Below are positions 24,355 through 33,454 of a stretch of 64,000 bases of DNA, one piece after another. The notes beneath the pieces were generated by a model that saw nothing but the letters and a program-made list of their open reading frames with translations, was not told the DNA's origin and ran no database searches. The stretch spans positions 1 through 64,000 of the forward strand of contig JAFUWY010000039.1 in NCBI GenBank assembly GCA_017477245.1. Direction: 5' to 3'. A program made the translations under genes and the position numbers. Numbering within the stretch: the stretch's first letter is position 1; each line of letters opens with the position of its first letter. The stretch is from Bacteroidales bacterium (GTDB lineage Bacteria; Bacteroidota; Bacteroidia; Bacteroidales; UBA932).

Positions 24355-27300
24355 TTAGAAGGAAGCCTTGACGCCGAGAGAGAACTGACGGGTCATCGGG
24401 TAGTTGGAGCCGCTGCGGCCCTTGCCGCCGGAGGAGGTGTTGACCTCGGGGTCAAGCGGACCGTACTTGCTGAAGGTGAGCGGGTTCTGGGTGTCGAAGT
24501 AGATCTTCAGGCCGGTGAAGATATTGCCCAGCTTGCGGAGGGTCTGCGAGGAGAAGTTGTAACCGAGGGTGATGTTGCGGACGCGGACGAACGAGGCGTT
24601 CTCGGTGCCGTAGTCGGTGCCGACGTTCTCAGGCAGGGAAGCGGAGATCAGCGAAGTACCGACGCCCTCGCGGATACCGTTGGGGTTGGTCTCGGAGTTG
24701 AAGATCTGGTAGATCATCGTGGAGGCGTTGCTGGTCTGGTTCGCCAGACCGGTGCCGCTGGCCCAGCTCCAGGAGTTGTTGTACTTCCAGACACCGAGCT
24801 GGGAATACATGAAGATGTCGAGGTCCCAGTTCTTCCAAGTGATGGTGTTGCCGAAACCGAGATAGAGTTTCGGGAAGCCGTCGCGGTGGTCGATGTCCGC
24901 CTTGGTGATGGTGCCGTCTCCGTCGAGGTCGAGAATGATCGGGGTGCCGGGGACACGGTAATCCTCAGGCTGCCAGCTCGGGCAGTTGCTCAGGTCGGCC
25001 TTGAGGAGCTCACCGGTGCGATAGTAGTAGCTGATGGAAGTGGGCTCGTTTTCGCGGATCTGGTAGTTGTTGAAGTCGTAACCCGGCATGCGCTCCTTCC
25101 AGACGGCCTTGTAGTGGGACAGGGTCAGGATGCTGGTCCAGCGGAGGTTCGGCTTCTGGATGTTGACCGTATTGATGGTGGCATCCCAGCCGTAGCGCTG
25201 GATGTGCGAGCCGTTGATCGGACGGGTGCTGAGGGCGGACAGGGCGGCGGTGTTGGCCGTACCGAGCCGGTCGGTCACGTCATTGACGAAGTAGTCGAAG
25301 GAGCCGCTGATCCGGTCCTTGAGGATGCTGAAGTCCAGACCGACGTTCTTCATGATGGTTTTCTCCCAGCTGACATCGGGGAAATCCGCGGAGGTCTGCT
25401 TGTAGGGGATGTAGGTCACAGCTCCTTCAGAGAAGGCGACCGGGTAGTTGTAGGCGCTGTAGGCGCCGTACAGGGAGGTACCGAGGTTGTCGTTGCCCGT
25501 CACACCGTAGGAAGCGCGCAGCTTGAGGAGGTTGATCCAGCTGACGTCCTGCATGAAGGGCTCGTTGAAGATCTTCCAGGCCACGGAGACGGACGGGAAC
25601 AAGGAGTACTTCTTGGACGGGAAGAACTTGTCGGTACCGTCGCGGCGCAGGGTGCCGGCGATCACGTAGCGGTCCCAGAGGTCCACGCTCGCGCGGGCGA
25701 ACTGGGAGCGCTTCTCATTCTCCCATTTGTTGGAGTTGAGCGTCTTCTCGCCGGTGGCTGCGGCGATGTTGTAGTTCTGGATGATGTCGTTGGTGTCCTT
25801 GTAGGCGATGCTCATCGAGTCGCCCCAGCTCAGGTAACGGCCCATACCGAGCACGGCGTCGACGATGGCCGGGCCGAACTGGTGGCTGAAGTTCAGCATA
25901 CCCTCGAGGGTGCTGTATGCCTGCTTGTTGGTGGACAGGGAGCCGCGGGACTGGAAGAGCTGGTCGAACCAGACGTCGGACGGGATGTAGGAGGAGCGGT
26001 TGGCGTACTCGGTGTTGTAGCCGAACTGCGCCTTGGCGGAGAGCCAGCCCTTGATGATGTCGGCATCCGCAACAAAGTTGGTGCTGACGGCCTCGTTGGT
26101 GGAGAGGTCGGTCATCTTGAGCATCGAGACCGCGTTCGGGACGTTGGTGAAGGTGTATACGGAACCGTCATCGTTGTAGGGGCCCTGGTAGGACGGGTAG
26201 GTCATGGCAGCGGCGAGGGCGCCGTCGGCCTGGGTGCCGCGGCCGTTGGAGGAGCCGCCGACCATACCGTTGTTGGCCTTGTTCTTATTGAAGTTGATGG
26301 TGGTGCCGAGACGGAGCCAACTGGTGAGGTTGGCATTGATGTTGGCGCGGAGGGTGAAGCGCTGGTAGTCATTGTTGGCAACGTTGCCCATCTGGTCGTG
26401 GAAGTTGCCGGACAGGTAGTACTGGACGTTCTCGTTGCCGCCCTGGATGCGGATGTTGTGGGCGTTGATGTGGCCGTTGCGCAGGATCTGGCCCACCCAG
26501 TCATACGTGCTGGCGGAAGCGATCTCGGCATCGGAAAAACGCTGGACCCAGCCGCCGTCGTAGGCGTTGGGGCCGTAAATGCCCATCTTGTTGTTGACGA
26601 GGTAGAGCTCCTTGGACCAGACGTTCACCTGTCTCATATACTCGGGACCGGAGAGCTGGGTGAAATACGGATAATTCACGACCCAGGAGTAGGATCCGTC
26701 GTAGGAGACGCGGACCTTGCCGGACTTACCCTTCTTGGTGGTGATGAGCACGACGCCATTGGCCGCCGCGATACCATAGATGGAAGCGGAAGCGTCCTTC
26801 AGGACCTCGATGGACTCGATGTCGTCGGGGTTGAGGCCGGCGAGACCGGAACGGTCGACGGCGTTGGGGAGCACGGTAGTGGTGCCGCCGTTGGCGCCTT
26901 CGAGCGAGCCGGCTGGCATGACCATGCCGTCCACAACGTAGAGCGGGGTGCCGCCGCCACGGATGGTGATGCTCACGCCGCCGCCCGGCTGGGCGGAGGT
27001 CATCGTGGCCTGCAGACCGGCGGCACGTCCCATCAGGAGCTGGGACATGTTGGTCGTACCCGTCTTCTGGACGTCATCGACGGCGACCTTGGCGATGGCG
27101 GTGGTCAGGTTCTTCTTCGAGACGGCGCCGTAGCCGGTCACGATCGCCTCGTTGAGCAGGTCGACATCGTCCGGGAGGATCACGTCGACAACGGAACCCG
27201 CACCGACGGTGACCTGGGTGGTCTTATAACCGATGGCGGAGAACTCAAGGACATCGCCCGCCTTGGCGGCGATGGAGTAGTGGCCGTTGACATCGGTAAT

Positions 27301-27477
27301 GGCACCGCCGGACTTGCCGGGGATCACGATGCCTGCTCCGATGATCGGCTCACGCTGGCTGTCCATGACCTGTCCGGTGACGGTCTGGGCCTGGGCCCGT
27401 CCCCCCAATAAGGACAAGACAAGGCAAGCAGCAGACGCTATCAGCGTCCTGCCGCCTCTGTTGAAAATAGATTTCAT
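24355..27477 (-). CDS. SusC-family TonB-dependent oligosaccharide transporter (pair 1)
   Basis: A 1040-residue outer-membrane importer. The start at 27477 is preferred over a TTG nine codons upstream because it begins the signal peptide MKSIFNRGGRTLIASAA. A carboxypeptidase-regulatory domain (VTGQVMDSQREPIIGAGIVI) precedes the plug, which has MGRAAGLQATMTSAQPGGG, GGGTPLYVVDG and NPDDIESIEVLKDASASIYG. The 22-strand barrel then runs to the end (FSLGVKASF). With SusD it imports oligosaccharides using TonB. It is a near-duplicate of the SusC at 29458; only the signal peptide and patches of the barrel differ clearly. It has its own promoter region at 27551. Confidence 0.96.
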   Translation of the reverse strand: MKSIFNRGGRTLIASAACLVLSLLGGRAQAQTVTGQVMDSQREPIIGAGIVIPGKSGGAITDVNGHYSIAAKAGDVLEFSAIGYKTTQVTVGAGSVVDVILPDDVDLLNEAIVTGYGAVSKKNLTTAIAKVAVDDVQKTGTTNMSQLLMGRAAGLQATMTSAQPGGGVSITIRGGGTPLYVVDGMVMPAGSLEGANGGTTTVLPNAVDRSGLAGLNPDDIESIEVLKDASASIYGIAAANGVVLITTKKGKSGKVRVSYDGSYSWVVNYPYFTQLSGPEYMRQVNVWSKELYLVNNKMGIYGPNAYDGGWVQRFSDAEIASASTYDWVGQILRNGHINAHNIRIQGGNENVQYYLSGNFHDQMGNVANNDYQRFTLRANINANLTSWLRLGTTINFNKNKANNGMVGGSSNGRGTQADGALAAAMTYPSYQGPYNDDGSVYTFTNVPNAVSMLKMTDLSTNEAVSTNFVADADIIKGWLSAKAQFGYNTEYANRSSYIPSDVWFDQLFQSRGSLSTNKQAYSTLEGMLNFSHQFGPAIVDAVLGMGRYLSWGDSMSIAYKDTNDIIQNYNIAAATGEKTLNSNKWENEKRSQFARASVDLWDRYVIAGTLRRDGTDKFFPSKKYSLFPSVSVAWKIFNEPFMQDVSWINLLKLRASYGVTGNDNLGTSLYGAYSAYNYPVAFSEGAVTYIPYKQTSADFPDVSWEKTIMKNVGLDFSILKDRISGSFDYFVNDVTDRLGTANTAALSALSTRPINGSHIQRYGWDATINTVNIQKPNLRWTSILTLSHYKAVWKERMPGYDFNNYQIRENEPTSISYYYRTGELLKADLSNCPSWQPEDYRVPGTPIILDLDGDGTITKADIDHRDGFPKLYLGFGNTITWKNWDLDIFMYSQLGVWKYNNSWSWASGTGLANQTSNASTMIYQIFNSETNPNGIREGVGTSLISASLPENVGTDYGTENASFVRVRNITLGYNFSSQTLRKLGNIFTGLKIYFDTQNPLTFSKYGPLDPEVNTSSGGKGRSGSNYPMTRQFSLGVKASF

Positions 27478-27550
27478 CAATCTGTTCGGAATTTGGTTAA
27501 ACAAAAAGGAATGGTAAATGGTTTGTGCAATTCATTCGGGTTAGTATGAG

Positions 27551-27558
27551 CAAATATA
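27551..27558 (-). promoter_or_regulatory. -7 box for SusCD pair 1
   Basis: The minus strand reads TATATTTG, matching TAnnTTTG, with a leader of about 65-70 nt before the SusC start at 27477. Confidence 0.5.
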
Positions 27559-27733
27559 AAATATTTTTATTGAACACATTCCAATGATTCCCAATTTTTT
27601 AACAACCGCGAGAAAGATTGATTATTAGTTATTTATCACATTAAATTCTTCAGAATACGCAGATAAAATAGATATATACGCATTTATAATAAATAAGCTC
27701 ACATTATAATTCCACTCATTAATTTACCACGAC

Positions 27734-27768
27734 AAAAAAGGACCCGGACCGCTGGGCGGTCCGGGTCC
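27734..27768 (-). terminator. strong rho-independent terminator after SusCD pair 2
   Basis: Perfect 13-bp arms at 27740-27752 and 27756-27768 enclose a 3-nt loop. On the minus strand the stem is followed by six Ts, a textbook terminator. It separates the two SusCD transcription units. Confidence 0.88.
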
Positions 27769-27797
27769 TCCGGGGACACTCTCCTCTTAGGGAAAGA

Positions 27798-29438
27798 CTA
27801 TTTCTGCGGCCCGTCGTAGTCGGGACGGGTGTAGTACTGCGTGAAATTGTAACCGGCTTCCTTGGCCTGCTCGACCGAGAAGTTCGGGATCGGGAAGTAC
27901 TGGCTCTCCGGGGTGCGGCCGCGGGCGCTCATCGTCTGGTAGTACTTGCCGAAACGGATGAGGTCGATCTTGCGGCAGCCTTCGAAGAGGAGTTCGTGGC
28001 CACGCTCGAGCAGCAGGGCATCCAGGAAGGCATCCACAGAGGCGGTCTTGTCGGCGCTCAGGCCGGCAAGGCCGGCGCGGGCACGCACCTCGTTGACGGC
28101 GTCGATGGCCTCCTGCGGGACGCTGTTGCCCTTGCGGACGGCAGCCTCGGCATAGAGCAGCAGGACGTCGGCCCAGCGGGCAAGCTCGATGTCGTTGGAC
28201 TGGTACTGGTTGGCGGATTCCTCATGCGGGTACTTGTTGATGATGAAACCGTCCCAGAGGTCACCGACCTCCTTGCGGCCGATCCAACCGACACCGTGGT
28301 AGTAGGCGCGGTCCACGATCACGTCGCGGCGGAGGTCACCCTCCTCGTAGGTATCCCAGAAGGCAGGATCTACGTTCCAGCACTGGCCCCACGGATTGGT
28401 GGCGGTCGCCTTGGAATTCCAGTTGGGGTTGCCGGCCGGATCGAAGTGGTCGCGGGCCAGGTTGGAGCTGGCAATGTAGAAATACCAGGCGTTGAAGTTG
28501 CCCTGGCTGCCGGAGCCGGTAGGACCGGAAGCCACGGAGACTTCCATGATATCCTCGCAGGAGAAGTCGTTCTTCGTGCGGAACAGCTCGACGTACGGGT
28601 TGCCGCTGTCACCGGGATCGGTGAAGAGCTTGTAGCCGCCGGTGAACTGGCTCTTGAGGTCATAGGCCTTCTGGTACCAGCCGGACATGTGGGAGCCCTC
28701 GTTGAGGCAGTGGCGCATCAGCAGATAACGGGCATAATCGGCCGTATAGCGGCCCTTCTCGCTCTGCTTCTCCGGAGCGTTCTGGGCGGCATAGTCGAAG
28801 TCGTCGTAGATCCACTGGGAGATTTCGTCGAGGGTCGGGCGCTCAAGTTTGCTCTCAATCTCGCTGTCACCGACCTCATCGGGATCCAGGATGAACGGGA
28901 GCGGTCCATAGATGTGCAGCAGGTAGTACATCATCAGGCCGCGGCAGATGCGGGCCTCAGCCTCGAACTGCTTCTTCTTGGCAGTGGACAGGGCTTTCTC
29001 GTCGGCATTGCGGAAGTCACCGATGATCTTGGTGAAATAGGTGACGTCGCGCAGGCCCTCGAAGTAGGAGGTGGAGCCGCCATTGTAGCCACGGCTCTGG
29101 GTCTCATAGTAGGAGAAGGCGCACTGGTCCATCTTGAGCCAGTTGTTGCCCCAGTTCAGATGCAAGCCGGGAAGGCTGGTATCGGTGGTGCTGTCGAAGA
29201 CACGCCAGATCGGGCCTTCACCTCCGTAGAAGTTGTGCTCCTGGCTGGAGATCGAGTGGGACCACTTGATGGTGTAGGGCGTATAGCAGAGCATCAGTTC
29301 GGCCTCGAAGTCAGACTCGGAAGCCGGGAAGTTGGTCGTGGAGAGGGTGCCGTAGATCTTCGGGTCGAAGTTCTTCTCGCAGGAAGCGAGCGTGAACAGG
29401 ACGGCAACCGCCATCAGGGAAACAAATATCTTTTTCAT
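27798..29438 (-). CDS. SusD-family glycan-binding lipoprotein (pair 2)
   Basis: A 546-residue SusD homologue with signal MKKIFVSLMAVAVLFTLASC (lipid on Cys20). It matches the SusD at 22691 over nearly its whole length, including YGTLSTTNFPA, ICRGLMMYYLLHIYGPLP and LLERGHELLFEGCRKIDLIRF. Differences cluster in surface-loop-like segments, such as FYIASSNLARDHFDPAGNP against FYIAGNNHAVRSDPDGNP. Those may tune ligand preference. It lies 19 bp downstream of its SusC and ends at the strong terminator. Confidence 0.96.
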   Translation of the reverse strand: MKKIFVSLMAVAVLFTLASCEKNFDPKIYGTLSTTNFPASESDFEAELMLCYTPYTIKWSHSISSQEHNFYGGEGPIWRVFDSTTDTSLPGLHLNWGNNWLKMDQCAFSYYETQSRGYNGGSTSYFEGLRDVTYFTKIIGDFRNADEKALSTAKKKQFEAEARICRGLMMYYLLHIYGPLPFILDPDEVGDSEIESKLERPTLDEISQWIYDDFDYAAQNAPEKQSEKGRYTADYARYLLMRHCLNEGSHMSGWYQKAYDLKSQFTGGYKLFTDPGDSGNPYVELFRTKNDFSCEDIMEVSVASGPTGSGSQGNFNAWYFYIASSNLARDHFDPAGNPNWNSKATATNPWGQCWNVDPAFWDTYEEGDLRRDVIVDRAYYHGVGWIGRKEVGDLWDGFIINKYPHEESANQYQSNDIELARWADVLLLYAEAAVRKGNSVPQEAIDAVNEVRARAGLAGLSADKTASVDAFLDALLLERGHELLFEGCRKIDLIRFGKYYQTMSARGRTPESQYFPIPNFSVEQAKEAGYNFTQYYTRPDYDGPQK

Positions 29439-29457
29439 TTCAAGTAAGCTGTTTGGG

Positions 29458-32400
29458 TTAGAACGAGAGCTTGACGCCGAAGGAGAATTGACGGGTCATC
29501 GGATAGTTGGCGCCGCTGGTACCCTTGCCGCCGGAAGAGGTGTTGACTTCCGGATCAAGCGGACCGTACTTGCTGAAGGTGAACGGGTTCTGGGTGTCGA
29601 AGTAGATCTTCAGGCCGGAGACCACGTTGCCGAGCTTCTTGAGGGTCTGGGAAGAGAAATTGTAGCCGAGGGTGATGTTGCGCACACGCACGAAGGAAGC
29701 ATCCTCATAGCCGTAGTCGGTGCCGACATTCTCGGGGAGGGTCGCTTTGATCATCGAGGTACCGATACCCTGGCGGGTGCCGTTGGGATTGGTCTCGGAG
29801 TTGTAGATCTGATAGATCATCGTGGAGGCATTGGTCGTCTGGTTCGCCAGACCGGTGCCGCTGGCCCAGCTCCAACCGTAGTTGTACTTGTTCAGGCCCA
29901 GCTGGGAATACAGGAAGATGTCGAGATCCCAGTTCTTCCAGGTCAGGGTGTTGCCGAAGCCCAGATACAGTTTCGGGACGACGTTGACCATGTCGATATC
30001 CTCCTTGGTGATCGTGCCGTCGCCGTTGAGGTCCTTGATGATGGCGGTACCTGGGACGCGATAGCCCTCAGGCTGGGAGGACGGGCAGTTGCTCAGGTCG
30101 CTCTTGATGAGTTCGCCGGTAGTGCGGTAGAAGTAACGGGCGTTGACCGGCTCGTTCTCGCGGATCTGGTAGTTGTTGAAGTCATAGCCCGGCATGCGTT
30201 CCTTCCAGATGGCGTTGTAGTGCGACATCGTGAGGATGCTGGTCCAGCGGAGGTTCGGCTTCTGGATGTTGACCGTATTGATGGTGGCATCCCAGCCGTA
30301 GCGCTGGATGTGCGAGCCGTTGATCGGACGGGTGGCCAGGTAGGACAGGGCCGCGGTGTTGGCCGTACCGAGCCGGTCGGTCACGTCATTGACGAAGTAG
30401 TCGAAGGAACCGCTGATCCGGTCACCCAGCACGCTGAAGTCCAGACCGACGTTCTTCATGATGGTCTTCTCCCAGGAGACATCCGGATAGTCGGCGGAAG
30501 TCTGCTTGTAGGGAATATAGGAGCTGCTGCCTTCGGAGAAGGCTACCAGGTAGTTGTACGGGGCATAGGCGCCGTACAGGGAGGTACCGAGGTTGTCGTT
30601 GCCGGTCACACCGTAAGAAGCGCGCAGCTTGAGGAGGTTGATCCAGCTGACATTCTTCATGAACTCCTCGTTGAAGATCTTCCAGGCCACGGAGACCGAA
30701 GGGAAGAGGGAGTACTTGCGGGACGGGAAGAACTTGTCGGTACCGTCGCGGCGCAGGGTCGCAGCAATCACGTAGCGATCCCACAGGTCCACGCTGGCGC
30801 GGGCGAACTGCGAACGCTTCTCGTTCTCCCACTTGGAAGAAGTCTGCGTGACGGTGCCGGTGACGGCGGCGATGTTGTAGTTTTGGATGATGTCGTTGGT
30901 GTCGTAGTAAGCGACGCCGAGGGCATCGCCCCAGCTCAGGTAGCGGCCCATGCCGACCACGGCGTCAACTTGCGCCGGACCGAACCGGTGGCTGAAGTTC
31001 AGCATGCCTTCGAGGGTGCTGTATGCCTGGCGGTTGTCCTGCAGGTTACCGCGGGACTGGAAGAGCTGGTCGAACCAGACGTCGGACGGGATGTAGGAGG
31101 AGCGGTTGGCATATTCGGAGTTGTAGCCGAACTGCGCCTTGGCGGAGAGCCAGCCCTTGATGATGTCGGCATCCGCGACGAAGTTGGCGCTGACGGCCTC
31201 GTTGGTGGACACGTCCGTCATCTTGAGCATCGTCACGGCGTTCGGAATGTTGCTGAAGGTGAACACGCTGCCATCCTCGTTGTAGGGACCCTGGTAGGAA
31301 GGGTAATGCATGGCGGCAGAGAGCATACCGTCGGCCTGGGTGCCGCGGCCGTTGGAGGCCCCGCCGACCATACCGTTGTTGATCTTGTTCTTGTTGAAGT
31401 TGATCGTGGTGCCGACCTTGAGCCATTTGGTCAGGTTGGCGACGATGTTGGCACGCAGCGTATAGCGCTGGTAGTCGTTGTTGACGACGTTGCCCATCTG
31501 GTCGTGGAAGTTGCCGGACAGGTAGTACTGCACGTTCTCGTTGCCACCCTGGATGCGGATGTTGTGGGCGTTGATGTGGCCGTTGCGCAGGACCTGGCCC
31601 ACCCAGTCATACGTGCTGGCGGAGGCGATCTCGGCATCGGAAAAACGCTGGACCCAGCCGCCGTCGTAGGCGTTCGGCCCGTAGACTCCCATCTTGTTGT
31701 TCACCAGGTAGAGCTCCTTGGACCAGACGTTCACCTGCTTCATATACTCGGGACCGGAGAGCTGGGTGAAATACGGATAATTCACGACCCAGGTGTAGGA
31801 GCCGTCATAGGAGACGCGGGCCTTGCCCTGCTTGCCCTTCTTGGTGGTGATGAGCACGACGCCGTTGGCCGCCGCGATACCGTAGATGGAAGCGGAAGCG
31901 TCCTTCAGCACTTCGATAGACTCGATGTCGTCCGGGTTCAGGCCCGTAAGGCCGGAACGGTCGATGGAACTCGGAAGCACGGTCGTAGTGCCGCCGGAGG
32001 CACCTTCGAGGGATCCGGCAGGCATGACCATGCCGTCCACAACGTAGAGCGGGGTGCCGCCGCCACGGATGGTGATGCTCACGCCGCCGCCCGGCTGGGC
32101 GGAAGTCATCGTGGCCTGCAGACCGGCGGCACGTCCCATCAGGAGCTGGGACATGTTGGTCGTACCTGTCTTCTGGACCTCATCCACGGCCACCTTGGCG
32201 ATGGCAGTGGTCAGGTTCTTTTTCGAGACGGCGCCGTAACCGGTGACAATCGCTTCATTGAGCAGGTCGACGTCTTCGGGGAGGATTACATCCACGACGG
32301 AACTCGCACCGACAGTGATCTGGGTGGTCTTGTAACCGATGGCGGAGAATTCAAGGACATCGCCGGATTTGGCGGCAATGGAGTAGTGACCGTCGATATC

Positions 32401-32553
32401 GGTGATGGCACCGCCGGCCTTGCCGGGAATCACGATGCCAGCCCCGATGATCGGTTCACGTTGGCTGTCCAACACCTGTCCGGTGATGGTCTGGCCCAGG
32501 GCAGAAACGGCACCCAAGGTCAGCGCCAACAAAAGAGTCATGATTTTCTTCAT
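29458..32553 (-). CDS. SusC-family TonB-dependent oligosaccharide transporter (pair 2)
   Basis: A 1031-residue SusC homologue starting at the ATG at 32553, which begins the signal peptide MKKIMTLLLALTLGAVSALG; upstream codons would bury it. Regulatory domain, plug (GGGTPLYVVDGMVMPAGSLEG) and barrel (ending FSFGVKLSF) are arranged as in pair 1. The plug-coding DNA is almost identical to pair 1: runs of more than 75 bp are unchanged near 26918-26997 and 32024-32103. The signal-peptide region and parts of the barrel differ. It has its own -7 box at 32592. It probably imports the same or a closely related glycan. Confidence 0.96.
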   Translation of the reverse strand: MKKIMTLLLALTLGAVSALGQTITGQVLDSQREPIIGAGIVIPGKAGGAITDIDGHYSIAAKSGDVLEFSAIGYKTTQITVGASSVVDVILPEDVDLLNEAIVTGYGAVSKKNLTTAIAKVAVDEVQKTGTTNMSQLLMGRAAGLQATMTSAQPGGGVSITIRGGGTPLYVVDGMVMPAGSLEGASGGTTTVLPSSIDRSGLTGLNPDDIESIEVLKDASASIYGIAAANGVVLITTKKGKQGKARVSYDGSYTWVVNYPYFTQLSGPEYMKQVNVWSKELYLVNNKMGVYGPNAYDGGWVQRFSDAEIASASTYDWVGQVLRNGHINAHNIRIQGGNENVQYYLSGNFHDQMGNVVNNDYQRYTLRANIVANLTKWLKVGTTINFNKNKINNGMVGGASNGRGTQADGMLSAAMHYPSYQGPYNEDGSVFTFSNIPNAVTMLKMTDVSTNEAVSANFVADADIIKGWLSAKAQFGYNSEYANRSSYIPSDVWFDQLFQSRGNLQDNRQAYSTLEGMLNFSHRFGPAQVDAVVGMGRYLSWGDALGVAYYDTNDIIQNYNIAAVTGTVTQTSSKWENEKRSQFARASVDLWDRYVIAATLRRDGTDKFFPSRKYSLFPSVSVAWKIFNEEFMKNVSWINLLKLRASYGVTGNDNLGTSLYGAYAPYNYLVAFSEGSSSYIPYKQTSADYPDVSWEKTIMKNVGLDFSVLGDRISGSFDYFVNDVTDRLGTANTAALSYLATRPINGSHIQRYGWDATINTVNIQKPNLRWTSILTMSHYNAIWKERMPGYDFNNYQIRENEPVNARYFYRTTGELIKSDLSNCPSSQPEGYRVPGTAIIKDLNGDGTITKEDIDMVNVVPKLYLGFGNTLTWKNWDLDIFLYSQLGLNKYNYGWSWASGTGLANQTTNASTMIYQIYNSETNPNGTRQGIGTSMIKATLPENVGTDYGYEDASFVRVRNITLGYNFSSQTLKKLGNVVSGLKIYFDTQNPFTFSKYGPLDPEVNTSSGGKGTSGANYPMTRQFSFGVKLSF

Positions 32554-32591
32554 TGGATAGATGGTTAGATTAAAGATGTTGTTTGATTGTA

Positions 32592-32599
32592 CAAAGATA
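32592..32599 (-). promoter_or_regulatory. -7 box for SusCD pair 2
   Basis: The minus strand reads TATCTTTG, a full TAnnTTTG match, 38 bp before the ATG at 32553. Confidence 0.5.
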
Positions 32600-32701
32600 A
32601 TCAAAAAACTTAACCACTATCCGCAGTTATTTCAAAATATGTTTTAAGTATTACACGAAATTACATATTTAACACGGAACTACACCGTCCCGAAGAAGGC
32701 G

Positions 32702-33406
32702 TCACAAGCCGGGGCCGGGAGCGGCCGGTTTGAGAAGCGCCAGCACCTGCAGCGCGATGGCGTCCATGCCCGCGACGGTAGGATGGCCCTCCTGCGTGGC
32801 GATGCCCTGGAGGTGGACATACGGGATGCCGTAGTGGTCGCAGATTTCCTTCGTGGATTCGGTGATATCCTCCCGGAGGCCCTCCCCGATGATGTAGCAG
32901 ATCTCCACGTTGGGGTAGCGCGACTGCGCCTCTTCCAACAGCTTGGCAAGCGCCGGACGGTAGGTATAGAGGTCCGCCCGGGTAATGCCCTCATACTTAT
33001 ACTCCCCCACCGGGACCCCAGCCCAGCTGTCGTTGATGCAGCCGAAGATCAGCAGGATGTCCGGACTGCCCAGGCGCGGCAGGCGCGTGATGAAGGAGCG
33101 GTCGCTGTAGTCGGCGCCGTTGTAGCCCCGGAAGGACACCGTGGCCCCGCTGAAGGAATCGTTCTTCTCCAGCAGGTAGCCGCCCTCGGAGATGACTTTC
33201 CACCACCAGGTCTCGCGGACGCTGGTGACGTCCGTGCGCTCCGTCGTGCCGGTGTACCAGATGGCGTTGCCCGCAGGGATGTACCCGACGAAGGTCGAAT
33301 AGGAATCGCCCAGGATGGAGATCCGCTGGCGCTGCGCGGAAGCGGAGTTTGCCGCGATAAGCAATCCCAAGACAATCAGGCAATTGGCAATAATTATTTT
33401 ATTCAT
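32702..33406 (-). CDS. SGNH/GDSL-family hydrolase, exported
   Basis: A 234-residue esterase-like protein. The ATG at 33406 (MNKIIIANCLIVLGLLIAA) is preferred over a TTG two codons upstream. The GDS block is ILGDSYST with Ser35 as nucleophile, the Gly/Asn block is IFGCINDSW, and the catalytic His lies in EGHPTVAG. SGNH enzymes in such regions usually remove acetyl or other acyl groups from polysaccharides. It lies 48 bp downstream of the GH2 gene in the same direction and probably ends that operon. The acyl substrate is not visible from sequence. Confidence 0.85.
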   Translation of the reverse strand: MNKIIIANCLIVLGLLIAANSASAQRQRISILGDSYSTFVGYIPAGNAIWYTGTTERTDVTSVRETWWWKVISEGGYLLEKNDSFSGATVSFRGYNGADYSDRSFITRLPRLGSPDILLIFGCINDSWAGVPVGEYKYEGITRADLYTYRPALAKLLEEAQSRYPNVEICYIIGEGLREDITESTKEICDHYGIPYVHLQGIATQEGHPTVAGMDAIALQVLALLKPAAPGPGL

Positions 33407-33454
33407 ACACAATGCTTTTCACATCACGGTTATCGTTTCCCTTCCGTGCGGGGA

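Larger units (their letters stand above)
27478..27797. other. AT-rich intergenic region between the two SusCD pairs
   Basis: This 320-bp gap has no credible gene. It holds the terminator of the upstream SusCD pair (27734-27768) and the -7 box of SusC pair 1 (27551-27558). The roughly 170 bp between them are strongly AT-rich, unlike the surrounding GC-rich genes. I see no riboswitch-like fold or clear operator. Confidence 0.7.

Noticed and set aside
29392-32568. Long plus-strand open frame opposite SusC pair 2, mirrored opposite pair 1
   Set aside because: Its similarity between the two sites is explained by the SusC duplication itself; the minus-strand SusC reading has all the family motifs.
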